Source of the DNA: Citrobacter sp. wls619
GTDB lineage: Bacteria > Pseudomonadota > Gammaproteobacteria > Enterobacterales > Enterobacteriaceae
Length of the DNA: 47,888 nt
Assembly: GCF_005281345.1 (NCBI RefSeq)
Contig: NZ_SZXJ01000077.1
Span: 1-47,888 of the forward strand
Reading direction: 5' to 3'
Shown: positions 10,085-21,939 of the stretch, piece by piece
Position numbering within the stretch: the first letter of the stretch is position 1
Layout: each line of letters begins with the position of its first letter
Made by a program: the position numbers and the translations under genes
Notes under the pieces: model-generated
Databases searched by the model: none
Told to the model about the DNA's origin: nothing
The model's input: only the letters and a program-made list of their open reading frames with translations

Positions 10085-10149
10085 TGCCCGATAAGCGTTG
10101 CGGCATCAAGCAAAATGCCGGGTGGCGGCTTCACCTTAACCCGGCCTAC
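10085..10149. repeat. REP pair between cdaR and yaeH
   Basis: A complete REP-type palindrome (10117-10149, arms GCCGGGT and ACCCGGC, ending CTAC) is preceded by a degenerate inverted partner (about 10085-10110). It lies between the convergent cdaR and yaeH genes and probably forms the 3' end structure for both. Confidence 0.7.
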
Positions 10150-10167
10150 GAATACATCCACTCGCAG

Positions 10168-10554
10168 TTATTTGCGCGTCAGTTTTTCCAGATCGGCTTC
10201 AATTTCGCTGATCTTATTGGTCACGACGCTTTCCAGATGACGTAAATCATCGAGGATTTTGCGTTTAAGATCGACTTCACTGCGATCGCGCTGGCAGATC
10301 TGATCCAGCTCGTCGATCACATAGCGCAGGTTTGGACTGATCTCCTGCACCTCTTTGTAACCCTGACCGATGCCATCAGCGACCACTGTTTTACGTTGAC
10401 GGGGATATTTGAACTTCACGCTCTTGGCAAAAAACTCGCCTTTATCCTTTTGGAAATAGATTTTCAGGATATCGTTGTTGGCTTCTTGCCGCAGGCTGTA
10501 ACGATCGATCTCTTCAGGATTAGTAATGCCCAGACTTTTCAGATTGTCATACAT
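10168..10554 (-). CDS. yaeH: UPF0325 family protein YaeH
   Basis: This is a 128-residue conserved enteric protein of unknown function, the same length as E. coli YaeH. The sequence is highly charged and predicted to be cytosolic. It has an acidic/basic helical N-terminal half ([20 protein letters not shown]), a YPRQRKT basic patch near residue 50, and a long C-terminal helix rich in Glu, Asp and Lys (about 75-128) that could be a coiled coil. No catalytic motif is visible. It is transcribed alone; a terminator separates it from dapD. I do not assign a function. Confidence 0.9.
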   Translation of the reverse strand: MYDNLKSLGITNPEEIDRYSLRQEANNDILKIYFQKDKGEFFAKSVKFKYPRQRKTVVADGIGQGYKEVQEISPNLRYVIDELDQICQRDRSEVDLKRKILDDLRHLESVVTNKISEIEADLEKLTRK

Positions 10555-10572
10555 AGCGGTACCCTTAAGCTC

Positions 10573-10578
10573 ACTATA
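10573..10578 (-). promoter_or_regulatory. candidate yaeH promoter -10 element
   Basis: On the minus strand TATAGT (5 of 6 to consensus) lies about 19 bases upstream of the yaeH ATG. No good -35 hexamer is seen, so this is a weak call based on the -10 and position only. Confidence 0.3.
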
Positions 10579-10625
10579 ACCATTGAATAATTAACGAAAA
10601 GCCTTGTTTATGCCACTCGCAGATG

Positions 10626-10651
10626 TAAAAAAAGCGGGCTAAGCCCGCTTT
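10626..10651 (-). terminator. intrinsic terminator of the map-glnD-dapD transcript
   Basis: A 10-bp perfect dyad, AAAGCGGGCT and AGCCCGCTTT, has a single central base. On the minus strand it is followed by a T-run. It starts about a dozen bases beyond the dapD stop codon and isolates dapD from yaeH. Confidence 0.9.
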
Positions 10652-10663
10652 TTCAAATTGCTG

Positions 10664-11488
10664 TTAGTCGATGGTACGCAACAGTTCGTTGATACCCACT
10701 TTGCCACGCGTTTTGGCGTCGACTTTCTTCACGATCACCGCGCAGTACAGACTGTATTTGCCATCTTTCGACGGCAGGTTGCCGGAAACGACAACAGAAC
10801 CCGCCGGTACGCGGCCATAATGCACTTCGCCGGTTTCACGATCGTAAATACGGGTGCTCTGACCGATATATACGCCCATTGAGATGACGGAGCCTTCTTC
10901 GACGATCACGCCTTCCACGACTTCAGAACGCGCACCGATAAAGCAGTTATCTTCGATGATGGTCGGGTTTGCCTGTAATGGTTCCAGCACACCGCCGATG
11001 CCAACGCCGCCGGACAGGTGAACATTTTTACCGATTTGCGCACAAGAACCTACGGTGGCCCAGGTATCGACCATCGTACCTTCATCGACATACGCACCAA
11101 TGTTAACGTAAGACGGCATCAGCACGGTGTTACGGGCGATAAATGCCCCCTGACGCACGGCCGCAGGCGGAACCACGCGGAAGCCTTCTTTCTGGAAGCG
11201 TGCTTCATCGTAGTCAGCAAATTTCATCGGCACTTTATCGAAGTAGCGGCTTTCCGCACCGTCGATAACCTGATTATCGTTAATACGGAAAGAGAGCAGG
11301 ACCGCTTTTTTCAGCCACTGATGGGTGACCCACTGGCCGTCAATCTTTTCTGCGACACGCAGTGCACCGGAATCCAGTAAAGAAATAACCTGATTAACCG
11401 CTTCACGGGTTACGGTATCCACATTTGCCGGAGTGATGTCGGCACGACGCTCAAAAGCGGACTCAATAACGTTCTGTAACTGCTGCAT
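10664..11488 (-). CDS. dapD: 2,3,4,5-tetrahydropyridine-2,6-dicarboxylate N-succinyltransferase
   Basis: DapD succinylates tetrahydrodipicolinate using succinyl-CoA, a step of the succinylase route to meso-diaminopimelate and lysine. The 274-residue length is that of E. coli DapD. An N-terminal helical domain (about 1-100) precedes left-handed beta-helix hexapeptide repeats (about 100-240: [21 protein letters not shown], then [11 protein letters not shown] and the following turns) and a short C-terminal extension. It follows glnD by 31 bases on the minus strand and ends at a strong terminator, making it the last gene of map-glnD-dapD. Confidence 0.97.
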   Translation of the reverse strand: MQQLQNVIESAFERRADITPANVDTVTREAVNQVISLLDSGALRVAEKIDGQWVTHQWLKKAVLLSFRINDNQVIDGAESRYFDKVPMKFADYDEARFQKEGFRVVPPAAVRQGAFIARNTVLMPSYVNIGAYVDEGTMVDTWATVGSCAQIGKNVHLSGGVGIGGVLEPLQANPTIIEDNCFIGARSEVVEGVIVEEGSVISMGVYIGQSTRIYDRETGEVHYGRVPAGSVVVSGNLPSKDGKYSLYCAVIVKKVDAKTRGKVGINELLRTID

Positions 11489-11519
11489 TGTTAAACTCTT
11501 TCCATAATAAATAAAAACA

Positions 11520-14204
<2,685 letters not shown>

Positions 14205-14211
14205 TTAAAAA

Positions 14212-14288
14212 GCCGGATGACGCTTACGCTTATCCGGCCTACGGGAGAGTGCCATTTGTAGGCCTGATAAGCGACAGCGCCATCAGGC
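14212..14288. repeat. REP pair (BIME) between map and glnD
   Basis: Two inverted REP units face each other: 14212-14242 with arms GCCGGAT and ATCCGGC, and 14258-14288 with arms GCCTGAT and ATCAGGC. They lie inside the likely map-glnD transcript, directly upstream of the glnD ribosome site, where they could uncouple expression of the two genes. Confidence 0.8.
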
Positions 14289-14294
14289 AATAAG

Positions 14295-15089
14295 TTATTC
14301 GTCGTGCGTAATAATCGCTGGGATGGTGTCATCCTTGCGTAACGTCAGAATTTCACAGCCGTTTTCCGTTACCACAATAGTATGCTCGTACTGAGCAGAC
14401 AAGCTGCGATCTTTGGTTTTCACCGTCCAGCCATCTTTCATGGTGCGGATACGGTAATCACCGGCATTCAGCATCGGTTCTACGGTGAAGGTCATGCCCG
14501 GCTGCAGTACCACACCGCCGTCGTCTGCATCGTAGTGCAGAACCTGAGGTTCTTCATGGAAGCCGCGACCGATACCGTGGCCGCAGTATTCACGTACCAC
14601 AGAAAAGCCTTCGCCTTCTGCGTATTTCTGAATTGCAGCACCCAGGGTACGCAGGCGAATACCCGGTTTTACCATGCGCAGTGCCAGATACAGGCTTTCC
14701 TGCGTTACGCGGCACAGACGCTCGCCAAGAATGGTAGGTTTACCGACGATAAACATTTTGGACGTATCGCCGTGGTACTCGTCTTTAATCACGGTGACGT
14801 CGATGTTGACGATGTCGCCGTCTTTCAGGTGCTTAGCGTCATCCGGGATCCCGTGGCACACGACTTCATTAATAGAGATGCACACGGATTTCGGATAACC
14901 GTGATAACCCAGGCATGCGGAAATCGCCTGCTGTTCATTCACGATGTAGTCGTTACAGATGCGATCCAGCTCGCCGGTGCTCACGCCCGGTTTGATAAAC
15001 GGTTCGATCATCTCCAGCACTTCGGCTGCCAGACGGCCAGCGACGCGCATTTTTTCGATTTCTTCAGGAGTCTTAATTGAGATAGCCAT
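14295..15089 (-). CDS. map: methionine aminopeptidase, type I
   Basis: Map removes the initiator methionine from nascent proteins with small second residues and is essential. The 264-residue protein is the same length as the E. coli enzyme and has the pita-bread fold metal ligands: Asp97 (VNIDVTVIKDEYHGD, with Asp108 in the same segment), His171 (GHGIGRGFHEEP), and Glu204 and Glu235 (FTVEPML and YEHTIVV). It is divergent from rpsB. On the minus strand TTGACG is visible about 50 bases upstream of the start (complement of 15139-15144), a possible -35, but the matching -10 is unclear. Confidence 0.97.
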   Translation of the reverse strand: MAISIKTPEEIEKMRVAGRLAAEVLEMIEPFIKPGVSTGELDRICNDYIVNEQQAISACLGYHGYPKSVCISINEVVCHGIPDDAKHLKDGDIVNIDVTVIKDEYHGDTSKMFIVGKPTILGERLCRVTQESLYLALRMVKPGIRLRTLGAAIQKYAEGEGFSVVREYCGHGIGRGFHEEPQVLHYDADDGGVVLQPGMTFTVEPMLNAGDYRIRTMKDGWTVKTKDRSLSAQYEHTIVVTENGCEILTLRKDDTIPAIITHDE

Positions 15090-15180
15090 GAATTCTGTCC
15101 ATCAGTGTCGATTATTTCGACAATAATTGTGTAAGTGTCGTCAATGGTATCAGTCCCGCATACATGCTGCCAAATTGAGA

Positions 15181-15308
15181 ATCATTCTGAACTTCGCCTT
15201 TCGTGCCACAGGTGCGTTGGCTACATTTTTTCACCCCAGTCACTTACCGGCCGTAAGCTCCCGAGGATTCAAAAATTTGCCGCCTGCCTGTAACACGAAA
15301 TTCATCGT
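15181..15308. repeat. ERIC repeat element between map and rpsB
   Basis: The central part, 15230-15270, carries CACCCCAGTCACTTAC, a short spacer, then GTAAGCTCCCGAGGATTC. These correspond to the two sequences used as ERIC-PCR primer sites. The flanks, with GGTGCGTTGGCT upstream and TTGCCGCCTGCCTG plus AACACGAA downstream, also follow the consensus of the roughly 127-bp enterobacterial repetitive intergenic consensus. Exact ends are approximate. It lies about 28 bases upstream of the rpsB -35 hexamer. It is a mobile, non-coding miniature repeat. Confidence 0.85.
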
Positions 15309-15336
15309 TCAATCCAGCACAGACCGCCAACAATTA

Positions 15337-15373
15337 TTGGTGTCGCTGGCGTATTTATGGTATAAAGCGCGCC
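15337..15373 (+). promoter_or_regulatory. rpsB-tsf promoter with GC-rich discriminator
   Basis: TTGGTG (15337-15342) and TATAAA (15361-15366) are separated by 18 bases and followed by GCGCGCC. A GC-rich discriminator is typical of ribosomal promoters under stringent (ppGpp/DksA) control. The start point would be near 15374, producing a leader of about 165 nt before rpsB. Confidence 0.75.
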
Positions 15374-16265
<892 letters not shown>

Positions 16266-16318
16266 TAAGGCACGCTCGTTAGAGCCCCCTTATAAACCAG
16301 GTAGTATCATGTTTGGTT

Positions 16319-16341
16319 AGGGGCCCTTCAGGCCCCTTTTT
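16319..16341 (+). terminator. attenuator/terminator between rpsB and tsf
   Basis: AGGGGCC (16319-16325) pairs with GGCCCCT (16331-16337) around a 5-nt loop and is followed by four further T residues. It lies 53 bases after the rpsB stop codon and 58 bases before the tsf start. As no strong tsf promoter is visible, partial read-through is expected. Confidence 0.85.
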
Positions 16342-16399
16342 CACTTTTAAATCTGTGCGGTTTCATGCCGGGCAGATCAAATCTTCCGAGGATTTTAGA

Positions 16400-17251
16400 A
16401 TGGCTGAAATTACCGCATCCCTGGTAAAAGAGCTGCGTGAGCGTACTGGCGCAGGCATGATGGATTGCAAAAAAGCACTGACTGAAGCTAATGGTGACAT
16501 CGAGCTGGCAATCGAAAACATGCGTAAGTCCGGTGCTATCAAAGCAGCGAAAAAAGCAGGCAACGTTGCTGCTGACGGCGTAATCAAAACCAAAATCGAC
16601 GGCAATATCGCTTTCATTCTGGAAGTTAACTGCCAGACTGACTTCGTTGCTAAAGATGCTGGTTTCCAGGCATTTGCTGACAAAGTACTGGACGCTGCCG
16701 TTGCTGGCAAAATCACTGATGTTGAAGTTCTGAAAGCACAGTTCGAAGAAGAACGTGTTGCTCTGGTTGCTAAAATCGGTGAGAACATCAACATCCGTCG
16801 CGTTGCTTCCCTGGAAGGCGAAGTACTGGGTAGCTACCAGCACGGTGCGCGTATCGGTGTTCTGGTTGCTGCAACTGGTGCTGATGAAGAACTGGTTAAA
16901 CAGCTGGCAATGCACATCGCTGCAAGCAAACCAGAATTCGTCAAGCCGGAAGACGTTTCTGCTGAAGTAGTAGAAAAAGAATACCAGGTTCAGCTGGACA
17001 TCGCGATGCAGTCTGGTAAGCCGAAAGAAATCGCAGAGAAAATGGTTGAAGGCCGCATGAAGAAATTCACCGGCGAAGTTTCTCTGACTGGTCAGCCTTT
17101 CGTTATGGAACCGAGCAAATCTGTTGCCCAGCTGCTGAAAGAGCACAACGCTGACGTAACGGGTTTCATCCGCTTCGAAGTGGGTGAAGGCATCGAGAAA
17201 GTTGAGACTGACTTTGCAGCAGAAGTTGCTGCGATGTCCAAGCAGTCTTAA
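16400..17251 (+). CDS. tsf: translation elongation factor Ts
   Basis: EF-Ts regenerates EF-Tu-GTP by promoting GDP release. The 283-residue product is full length, with the N-terminal UBA-like domain (about 1-55, including the EF-Ts signature [16 protein letters not shown]), the TDFV motif contacting EF-Tu at about 79-82, and a core ending MSKQS. The ATG at 16400 has an upstream GAGG; an in-frame GTG at 16313, which lies before the attenuator hairpin, is rejected. It is the second gene of the rpsB-tsf operon and ends at a strong terminator. Confidence 0.98.
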   Translation: MAEITASLVKELRERTGAGMMDCKKALTEANGDIELAIENMRKSGAIKAAKKAGNVAADGVIKTKIDGNIAFILEVNCQTDFVAKDAGFQAFADKVLDAAVAGKITDVEVLKAQFEEERVALVAKIGENINIRRVASLEGEVLGSYQHGARIGVLVAATGADEELVKQLAMHIAASKPEFVKPEDVSAEVVEKEYQVQLDIAMQSGKPKEIAEKMVEGRMKKFTGEVSLTGQPFVMEPSKSVAQLLKEHNADVTGFIRFEVGEGIEKVETDFAAEVAAMSKQS

Positions 17252-17260
17252 TTTTAAAAG

Positions 17261-17286
17261 GAGCCGCCTGAGGGCGGCTTCTTTTT
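17261..17286 (+). terminator. intrinsic terminator of rpsB-tsf
   Basis: AGCCGCC (17262-17268) and GGCGGCT (17273-17279) pair around TGAG and are followed by TCTTTTT, 10 bases after the tsf stop codon. Confidence 0.92.
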
Positions 17287-17396
17287 GCGTCCGACTTGTA
17301 AATTCAGCTAAGCGCTATAGTGGCAAGGCTGAAAAGCGACATACAATGTCGCTGGAATTAACTCATCTCATTCGTTGACAGTCTCAGGAAAGAAAC

Positions 17397-18122
17397 ATGG
17401 CTACCAATGCAAAACCCGTCTACAAACGTATTCTGCTTAAGTTAAGTGGCGAAGCTCTGCAAGGTTCAGAAGGCTTCGGTATTGATGCAAGCATACTTGA
17501 CCGTATGGCTCAGGAAATCAAAGAGCTGGTCGAGCTGGGAATCCAGGTTGGCGTAGTGATCGGTGGTGGTAACCTGTTCCGTGGTGCTGGTCTGGCGAAA
17601 GCAGGGATGAACCGCGTCGTGGGCGACCACATGGGCATGTTAGCCACCGTCATGAACGGTCTGGCGATGCGCGATGCGCTTCACCGCGCCTATGTGAACG
17701 CTCGCCTGATGTCCGCAATTCCTCTGAACGGCGTGTGTGATAACTACAGCTGGGCGGAAGCGATCAGCCTGTTGCGTAACAACCGCGTGGTTATTTTGTC
17801 CGCCGGTACAGGCAACCCGTTCTTCACCACCGACTCCGCAGCCTGCCTGCGTGGTATTGAAATTGAAGCGGATGTGGTTCTGAAAGCCACTAAAGTTGAT
17901 GGTGTGTTTACCGCCGATCCGGCTAAAGATCCAACAGCAACCATGTACGAACAGTTGACCTATGCTGAAGTACTGGATAAAGAACTGAAAGTGATGGATC
18001 TGGCTGCGTTCACGCTGGCTCGTGACCACAAATTACCGATTCGTGTCTTCAACATGAACAAACCGGGTGCGCTGCGCCGTGTAGTGATGGGTGAAAAAGA
18101 AGGCACGTTAATCACGGAATAA
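17397..18122 (+). CDS. pyrH: UMP kinase
   Basis: PyrH phosphorylates UMP to UDP, is activated by GTP and inhibited by UTP, and works as a hexamer of the amino-acid-kinase fold. The 241-residue length is that of E. coli. Motifs include LKLSGEAL near the N-terminus, the glycine-rich [10 protein letters not shown] (about 55-64), and the nucleotide-binding region around [14 protein letters not shown] (about 138-151). The first ATG with AGGAAAG upstream is used. It has its own transcription unit after the tsf terminator; a promoter must lie in 17287-17396 but I cannot fix it. Confidence 0.97.
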   Translation: MATNAKPVYKRILLKLSGEALQGSEGFGIDASILDRMAQEIKELVELGIQVGVVIGGGNLFRGAGLAKAGMNRVVGDHMGMLATVMNGLAMRDALHRAYVNARLMSAIPLNGVCDNYSWAEAISLLRNNRVVILSAGTGNPFFTTDSAACLRGIEIEADVVLKATKVDGVFTADPAKDPTATMYEQLTYAEVLDKELKVMDLAAFTLARDHKLPIRVFNMNKPGALRRVVMGEKEGTLITE

Positions 18123-18201
18123 TTCCCGTTGCGGCTAAATGCAGGTAATATTCCGCTTTAATGTCGCGGGATACGTCCCTCAAAATTAATCAAGACTATA
18201 C

Positions 18202-18229
18202 TTGTCACACCTTGCGTAGTGGGTATGGT
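18202..18229 (+). promoter_or_regulatory. candidate frr promoter
   Basis: TTGTCA (5 of 6) and TATGGT (4 of 6) are separated by 16 bases. The predicted start near 18236 would leave a leader of about 26 nt before the frr start codon. It lies in the 139-base pyrH-frr gap, which otherwise holds no clear terminator. Confidence 0.6.
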
Positions 18230-18261
18230 CTGACTGAAACAAGCTTTCAAGGATTCGTAAC

Positions 18262-18819
18262 GTGATCAACGATATCAGAAAAGATGCTGAAGTACGCATG
18301 GACAAATGCGTTGAAGCATTCAAAAATCAAATCAGCAAAATTCGCACGGGTCGTGCTTCTCCCAGCCTGCTGGATGGCATTATCGTGGAATATTACGGCA
18401 CGCCGACTCCGCTGCGCCAGCTGGCAAGCGTAACGGTTGAAGATTCCCGTACCCTGAAAATCAACGTGTTTGACCGCTCTATGGGTCCTGCTGTTGAGAA
18501 AGCGATTATGGCTTCCGACCTCGGTCTGAACCCAAGCTCAGCGGGCTCTGACATCCGCGTTCCGCTGCCACCGCTGACCGAAGAGCGTCGTAAAGATCTG
18601 ACCAAGATCGTTCGTGGCGAAGCTGAAGGTGCTCGTGTTGCTGTGCGTAACGTACGCCGTGATGCCAACGACAAAGTGAAAGCGCTGCTGAAAGATAAAG
18701 AGATCAGCGAAGATGACGATCGCCGTTCTCAGGACGACGTACAGAAACTGACCGATGCTGCAATCAAGAAAGTTGATGCGGCGCTGGCAGAGAAAGAAGC
18801 GGAACTGATGCAGTTCTGA
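18262..18819 (+). CDS. frr: ribosome recycling factor
   Basis: RRF works with EF-G to split post-termination ribosomes and is essential. The 185-residue product has the conserved three-helix-bundle RRF sequence: [26 protein letters not shown] (about 28-53) leading into the small alpha/beta domain, and the long charged C-terminal helix ending EKEAELMQF. The upstream CAAGGATTCGTAACG contains the ribosome site. Translation genes rpsB, tsf and frr are interrupted only by pyrH, as in E. coli. A strong terminator follows 15 bases after the stop codon. Confidence 0.98.
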   Translation: MINDIRKDAEVRMDKCVEAFKNQISKIRTGRASPSLLDGIIVEYYGTPTPLRQLASVTVEDSRTLKINVFDRSMGPAVEKAIMASDLGLNPSSAGSDIRVPLPPLTEERRKDLTKIVRGEAEGARVAVRNVRRDANDKVKALLKDKEISEDDDRRSQDDVQKLTDAAIKKVDAALAEKEAELMQF

Positions 18820-18834
18820 TTCGCCTGTACGCTA

Positions 18835-18887
18835 AAAACGCCGCTTAGAAGGCCTGAGAAGGCTGGATGGCGGCGTTTTGCTTTTTA
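18835..18887 (+). terminator. intrinsic terminator of frr
   Basis: AAAACGCCGC (18835-18844) pairs perfectly with GCGGCGTTTT (18870-18879) and is followed by GCTTTTT. The 25-nt apical region holds a smaller GGCCTGAGAAGGCT hairpin. Confidence 0.85.
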
Positions 18888-18914
18888 TCCTGTCTCAATT
18901 CTTCTGGATGTCTC

Positions 18915-20111
18915 ATGAAGCAATTAACCATCCTGGGCTCAACCGGCTCTATTGGTTGCAGTACGCTCGATGTAGTACGCCATAACCCGGATAAATTTCG
19001 TGTTGCTGCGTTGGTAGCGGGTAAAAATGTCGCCCGTATGGTGGAGCAATGTCTGGAGTTTTCCCCCCGCTACGCGGTGATGGATGACGAAAAAAGTGCA
19101 GCGCTGGTGAAAGCCGCATTGCGCGAGCAGGGAAGCCGTACCGAGGTGATGTGCGGGCAGCAGGCTGCCTGTGATATGGCCGCGCTGGATGATGTCGATC
19201 AGGTCATGGCGGCGATAGTCGGCGCGGCAGGTTTGTTGCCAACGCTTGCGGCAATCCGCGCGGGCAAAAATATTTTGCTGGCGAATAAAGAGTCTCTGGT
19301 AACCTGCGGGCGTCTGTTCATGGACGACGTGAAACGGCATAAAGCGCGGCTTTTGCCGGTAGATAGCGAACATAACGCGATTTTTCAGAGTTTACCGCAA
19401 CCTATCCAACACAATCTGGGATACGCTGACCTTGAGCAAAACGGCGTTGTGTCTGTTCTGCTTACCGGGTCTGGTGGCCCTTTCCGTGAAACGCCATTGC
19501 CCGATCTGGCGCTAATGACTCCCGATCAGGCATGCCGTCATCCGAATTGGTCGATGGGACGAAAAATCTCCGTCGATTCTGCCACCATGATGAATAAAGG
19601 TCTGGAATACATTGAAGCGCGTTGGTTGTTTAATGCCAGTGCAAGCCAGATGGAAGTGCTGATCCATCCACAGTCGGTTATTCATTCGATGGTCCGTTAT
19701 CAGGATGGTAGCGTTCTGGCTCAGTTGGGTGAGCCTGATATGCGCACGCCTATCGCCCATACGATGGCATGGCCGGAACGTGTGAGCTCTGGCGTTAAGC
19801 CTGTCGATTTTTGCCAACTCAGTGCGCTGACGTTTTCCGCACCTGATTATCAGCGTTATCCGTGCCTGAAACTGGCGATGGACGCGTTTGAGCAAGGACA
19901 GGCTGCGACAACTGCGCTGAACGCCGCAAATGAGATTACCGTTGCCGCATTTTTGGCGCAGCAGATTCGATTTACGGATATCGCCGATCTTAATTTGTCC
20001 GTACTGGATAAGATGGATTTGCAGGAACCGCAGAGCGTTGATGATGTGCTGAGGGTCGATGCCATCGCCAGAGATGTCGCGACAAAACAAGTGACACGAC
20101 TCTCAAGCTGA
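18915..20111 (+). CDS. dxr: 1-deoxy-D-xylulose 5-phosphate reductoisomerase
   Basis: Dxr (IspC) makes 2-C-methyl-D-erythritol 4-phosphate, the committed step of the MEP isoprenoid pathway and the target of fosmidomycin. The 398-residue protein begins [14 protein letters not shown] with the NADPH-binding glycine motif, has the metal ligands in [11 protein letters not shown] (about Asp150/Glu152) and a further acidic ligand near residue 231 ([10 protein letters not shown]). The last residues differ from E. coli (ends TRLSS). A start at 18867 is rejected because it lies inside the frr terminator. Its product pool is used downstream by UppS. Confidence 0.97.
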   Translation: MKQLTILGSTGSIGCSTLDVVRHNPDKFRVAALVAGKNVARMVEQCLEFSPRYAVMDDEKSAALVKAALREQGSRTEVMCGQQAACDMAALDDVDQVMAAIVGAAGLLPTLAAIRAGKNILLANKESLVTCGRLFMDDVKRHKARLLPVDSEHNAIFQSLPQPIQHNLGYADLEQNGVVSVLLTGSGGPFRETPLPDLALMTPDQACRHPNWSMGRKISVDSATMMNKGLEYIEARWLFNASASQMEVLIHPQSVIHSMVRYQDGSVLAQLGEPDMRTPIAHTMAWPERVSSGVKPVDFCQLSALTFSAPDYQRYPCLKLAMDAFEQGQAATTALNAANEITVAAFLAQQIRFTDIADLNLSVLDKMDLQEPQSVDDVLRVDAIARDVATKQVTRLSS

Positions 20112-20141
20112 TGATAATCCCTCTGTGAGGGATCGTGCTAT

Positions 20142-20170
20142 TTGTTAGCGTTGGGCTTCGGTGATATAGT
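20142..20170 (+). promoter_or_regulatory. candidate promoter between dxr and uppS
   Basis: TTGTTA (20142-20147, 4 of 6) and TATAGT (20165-20170, 5 of 6) are separated by exactly 17 bases. They are followed by CTGCGCC, a GC-rich discriminator like that of rpsB and rrn promoters. Transcription would start near A20178, in the intergenic region 122 bases before uppS. Confidence 0.6.
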
Positions 20171-20177
20171 CTGCGCC

Positions 20178-20239
20178 ACCTGATCGCAGGTATTTGCTTT
20201 TTTTCGATCGGGTAAGCCGTGGTTTGACACGGCTTTTTT
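20178..20239 (+). ncRNA. candidate short structured RNA or uppS attenuator
   Basis: From the predicted start at 20178 the sequence can form a 5' hairpin, ACCTGATCG (20178-20186) with CGATCGGGT (20205-20213), eight Watson-Crick pairs and one G-U, with an 18-nt U-rich loop. It is followed immediately by a terminator hairpin ending near 20239. Such a layout of about 62 nt fits either a small RNA or an attenuated uppS leader. Expression is not shown by sequence alone. Confidence 0.45.
20214..20239 (+). terminator. intrinsic terminator upstream of uppS
   Basis: AAGCCGTG (20214-20221) and CACGGCTT (20228-20235) form an 8-bp perfect stem around GTTTGA, followed by four more T residues. It would end dxr transcripts and any transcript from the promoter at 20142-20170, 60 bases before the uppS start. 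Confidence 0.88.
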
Positions 20240-20299
20240 GTGGATAGGCTTCAGTATTCCTGAGTACCGTATAATCCTTTCAGGGACTAAAAACGCGTT

Positions 20300-21058
20300 A
20301 TGTTGTCTGCAACTAAACCATTAAGCGAAAATTTGCCAGCACATGGTTGTCGCCATGTCGCAATTATCATGGATGGCAATGGCCGCTGGGCGAAAAAGCA
20401 AGGGAAGATTCGTGCCTTTGGGCATAAGGCCGGAGCAAAATCCGTCCGCCGGGCTGTCTCTTTTGCTGCCAATAACGGTATTGATGCGTTAACGCTGTAT
20501 GCCTTTAGCAGTGAGAACTGGAACCGACCAGCGCAGGAAGTCAGTGCGTTAATGGAGTTGTTTGTGTGGGCACTTGATAGCGAAGTGAAAAACCTGCACC
20601 GCCATAACGTGCGCCTGCGTATTATTGGGGATATCAGTCGATTTAACACTCGTTTGCAAGAACGGATTCGCAAGTCGGAAGCGCTTACCGCCCAGAATAC
20701 CGGGTTAACGCTGAATATTGCCGCGAATTACGGTGGACGGTGGGATATTGTCCAGGGCGTCAGGCAACTGGCACAACAGGTGCAGGAAGGTCTGTTGCGT
20801 CCAGAGCAAATTGATGAAGAGATGCTTGGTCAGCAAGTGTGTATGCATGAGCTGGCTCCTGTGGATTTAGTGATAAGGACTGGGGGAGAGCATCGAATTA
20901 GTAATTTTTTGTTGTGGCAAATTGCCTATGCCGAACTTTACTTTACGGATGTTCTCTGGCCCGATTTCGATGAACAAGACTTTGAAGGTGCGCTACATGC
21001 CTTTGCTAATCGTGAGCGTCGTTTCGGCGGCACCGAGCCCGGTGATGAAAAAGCCTGA
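20300..21058 (+). CDS. uppS: undecaprenyl diphosphate synthase
   Basis: UppS (IspU) extends farnesyl diphosphate with eight isopentenyl units in cis to make the C55 lipid carrier for peptidoglycan, O-antigen and enterobacterial common antigen. The 252-residue protein has the cis-prenyltransferase signature [12 protein letters not shown] with catalytic Asp near residue 25, and [15 protein letters not shown] near the C-terminus. By recall E. coli has one more N-terminal Met; here GTT precedes the ATG, so the start is fixed. AGGGA lies upstream at poor spacing. It leads the cdsA-rseP-bamA run, with only 12 bases to cdsA. Confidence 0.97.
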   Translation: MLSATKPLSENLPAHGCRHVAIIMDGNGRWAKKQGKIRAFGHKAGAKSVRRAVSFAANNGIDALTLYAFSSENWNRPAQEVSALMELFVWALDSEVKNLHRHNVRLRIIGDISRFNTRLQERIRKSEALTAQNTGLTLNIAANYGGRWDIVQGVRQLAQQVQEGLLRPEQIDEEMLGQQVCMHELAPVDLVIRTGGEHRISNFLLWQIAYAELYFTDVLWPDFDEQDFEGALHAFANRERRFGGTEPGDEKA

Positions 21059-21070
21059 TGGGGGTCGCTT

Positions 21071-21928
21071 TTGCTGAAGTATCGCCTGATTTCTGCTTTT
21101 GTTTTAATACCCGTTGTCATCGCGGCGTTGTTTTTGCTGCCGCCGGTGGGGTTCGCCATTGTTACGCTGGTCGTCTGTATGCTGGCCGCCTGGGAATGGG
21201 GACAGTTAAGCGGTTTTACTACGCGTACACAGCGAGTCTGGTTGGCGGTTTTGTGCGGGCTATTGCTGGCACTGATGCTGTTTTTGCTGCCTGAGTATCA
21301 TCATAATATTCACCAACCGCTGGTTGAAGTGTCGCTTTGGGCGTCGCTGGGCTGGTGGGCCGTGGCGTTATTACTGGTGCTGTTTTACCCCGGTTCAGCC
21401 TCGGTCTGGCGTAATTCCAAAACATTACGCATAATTTTCGGCGTGTTAACCATTGTTCCTTTCTTTTGGGGAATGCTGGCGCTACGTGCCTGGCACTATG
21501 ATGAGAATCATTATAGTGGCGCGCTATGGCTGCTCTATGTCATGATCCTCGTTTGGGGAGCGGATTCAGGTGCGTATATGTTTGGTAAGATGTTTGGCAA
21601 ACATAAACTGGCGCCGAAGGTTTCTCCTGGTAAAACCTGGCAGGGTTTTATTGGCGGACTTGCCACTGCAGCTGTAATCTCGTGGGGTTATGGTATGTGG
21701 GCGAATCTTGAAGTTGCGCCTGTCACCTTGCTCATTTGCTCCATCGTTGCAGCCCTGGCCTCCGTGCTGGGTGACCTGACCGAGAGTATGTTTAAGCGTG
21801 AAGCAGGTATTAAGGACAGTGGTCACTTAATCCCAGGGCACGGCGGTATTCTGGATCGTATTGACAGCCTGACGGCTGCGGTGCCGGTCTTTGCTTGCCT
21901 GTTGTTACTGGTATTCAGGACGCTCTAA
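21071..21928 (+). CDS. cdsA: phosphatidate cytidylyltransferase (CDP-diacylglycerol synthase)
   Basis: CdsA makes CDP-diacylglycerol from phosphatidate and CTP, the branch point for all phospholipids. The 285-residue inner-membrane protein has about eight hydrophobic segments and the family signature near the C-terminus, [19 protein letters not shown] (about 248-266). The start is TTG at 21071 after GGGG; this rare start is supported by the conserved [10 protein letters not shown] and the 12-base spacing from uppS. The first hydrophobic segment would be cut if a later ATG were used. Confidence 0.95.
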   Translation: MLKYRLISAFVLIPVVIAALFLLPPVGFAIVTLVVCMLAAWEWGQLSGFTTRTQRVWLAVLCGLLLALMLFLLPEYHHNIHQPLVEVSLWASLGWWAVALLLVLFYPGSASVWRNSKTLRIIFGVLTIVPFFWGMLALRAWHYDENHYSGALWLLYVMILVWGADSGAYMFGKMFGKHKLAPKVSPGKTWQGFIGGLATAAVISWGYGMWANLEVAPVTLLICSIVAALASVLGDLTESMFKREAGIKDSGHLIPGHGGILDRIDSLTAAVPVFACLLLLVFRTL

Positions 21929-21939
21929 CGGATGGTCTT

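Noticed and set aside
16313-16399. A 29-codon N-terminal extension of tsf
   Set aside because: It begins before and runs through the rpsB-tsf attenuator; MAEITASLV is the known N-terminus.
16328-17146. A 272-codon open frame on the minus strand opposite tsf
   Set aside because: Shadow of a highly biased gene; very rich in Phe, Asn and Cys, without any ribosome site or family resemblance.
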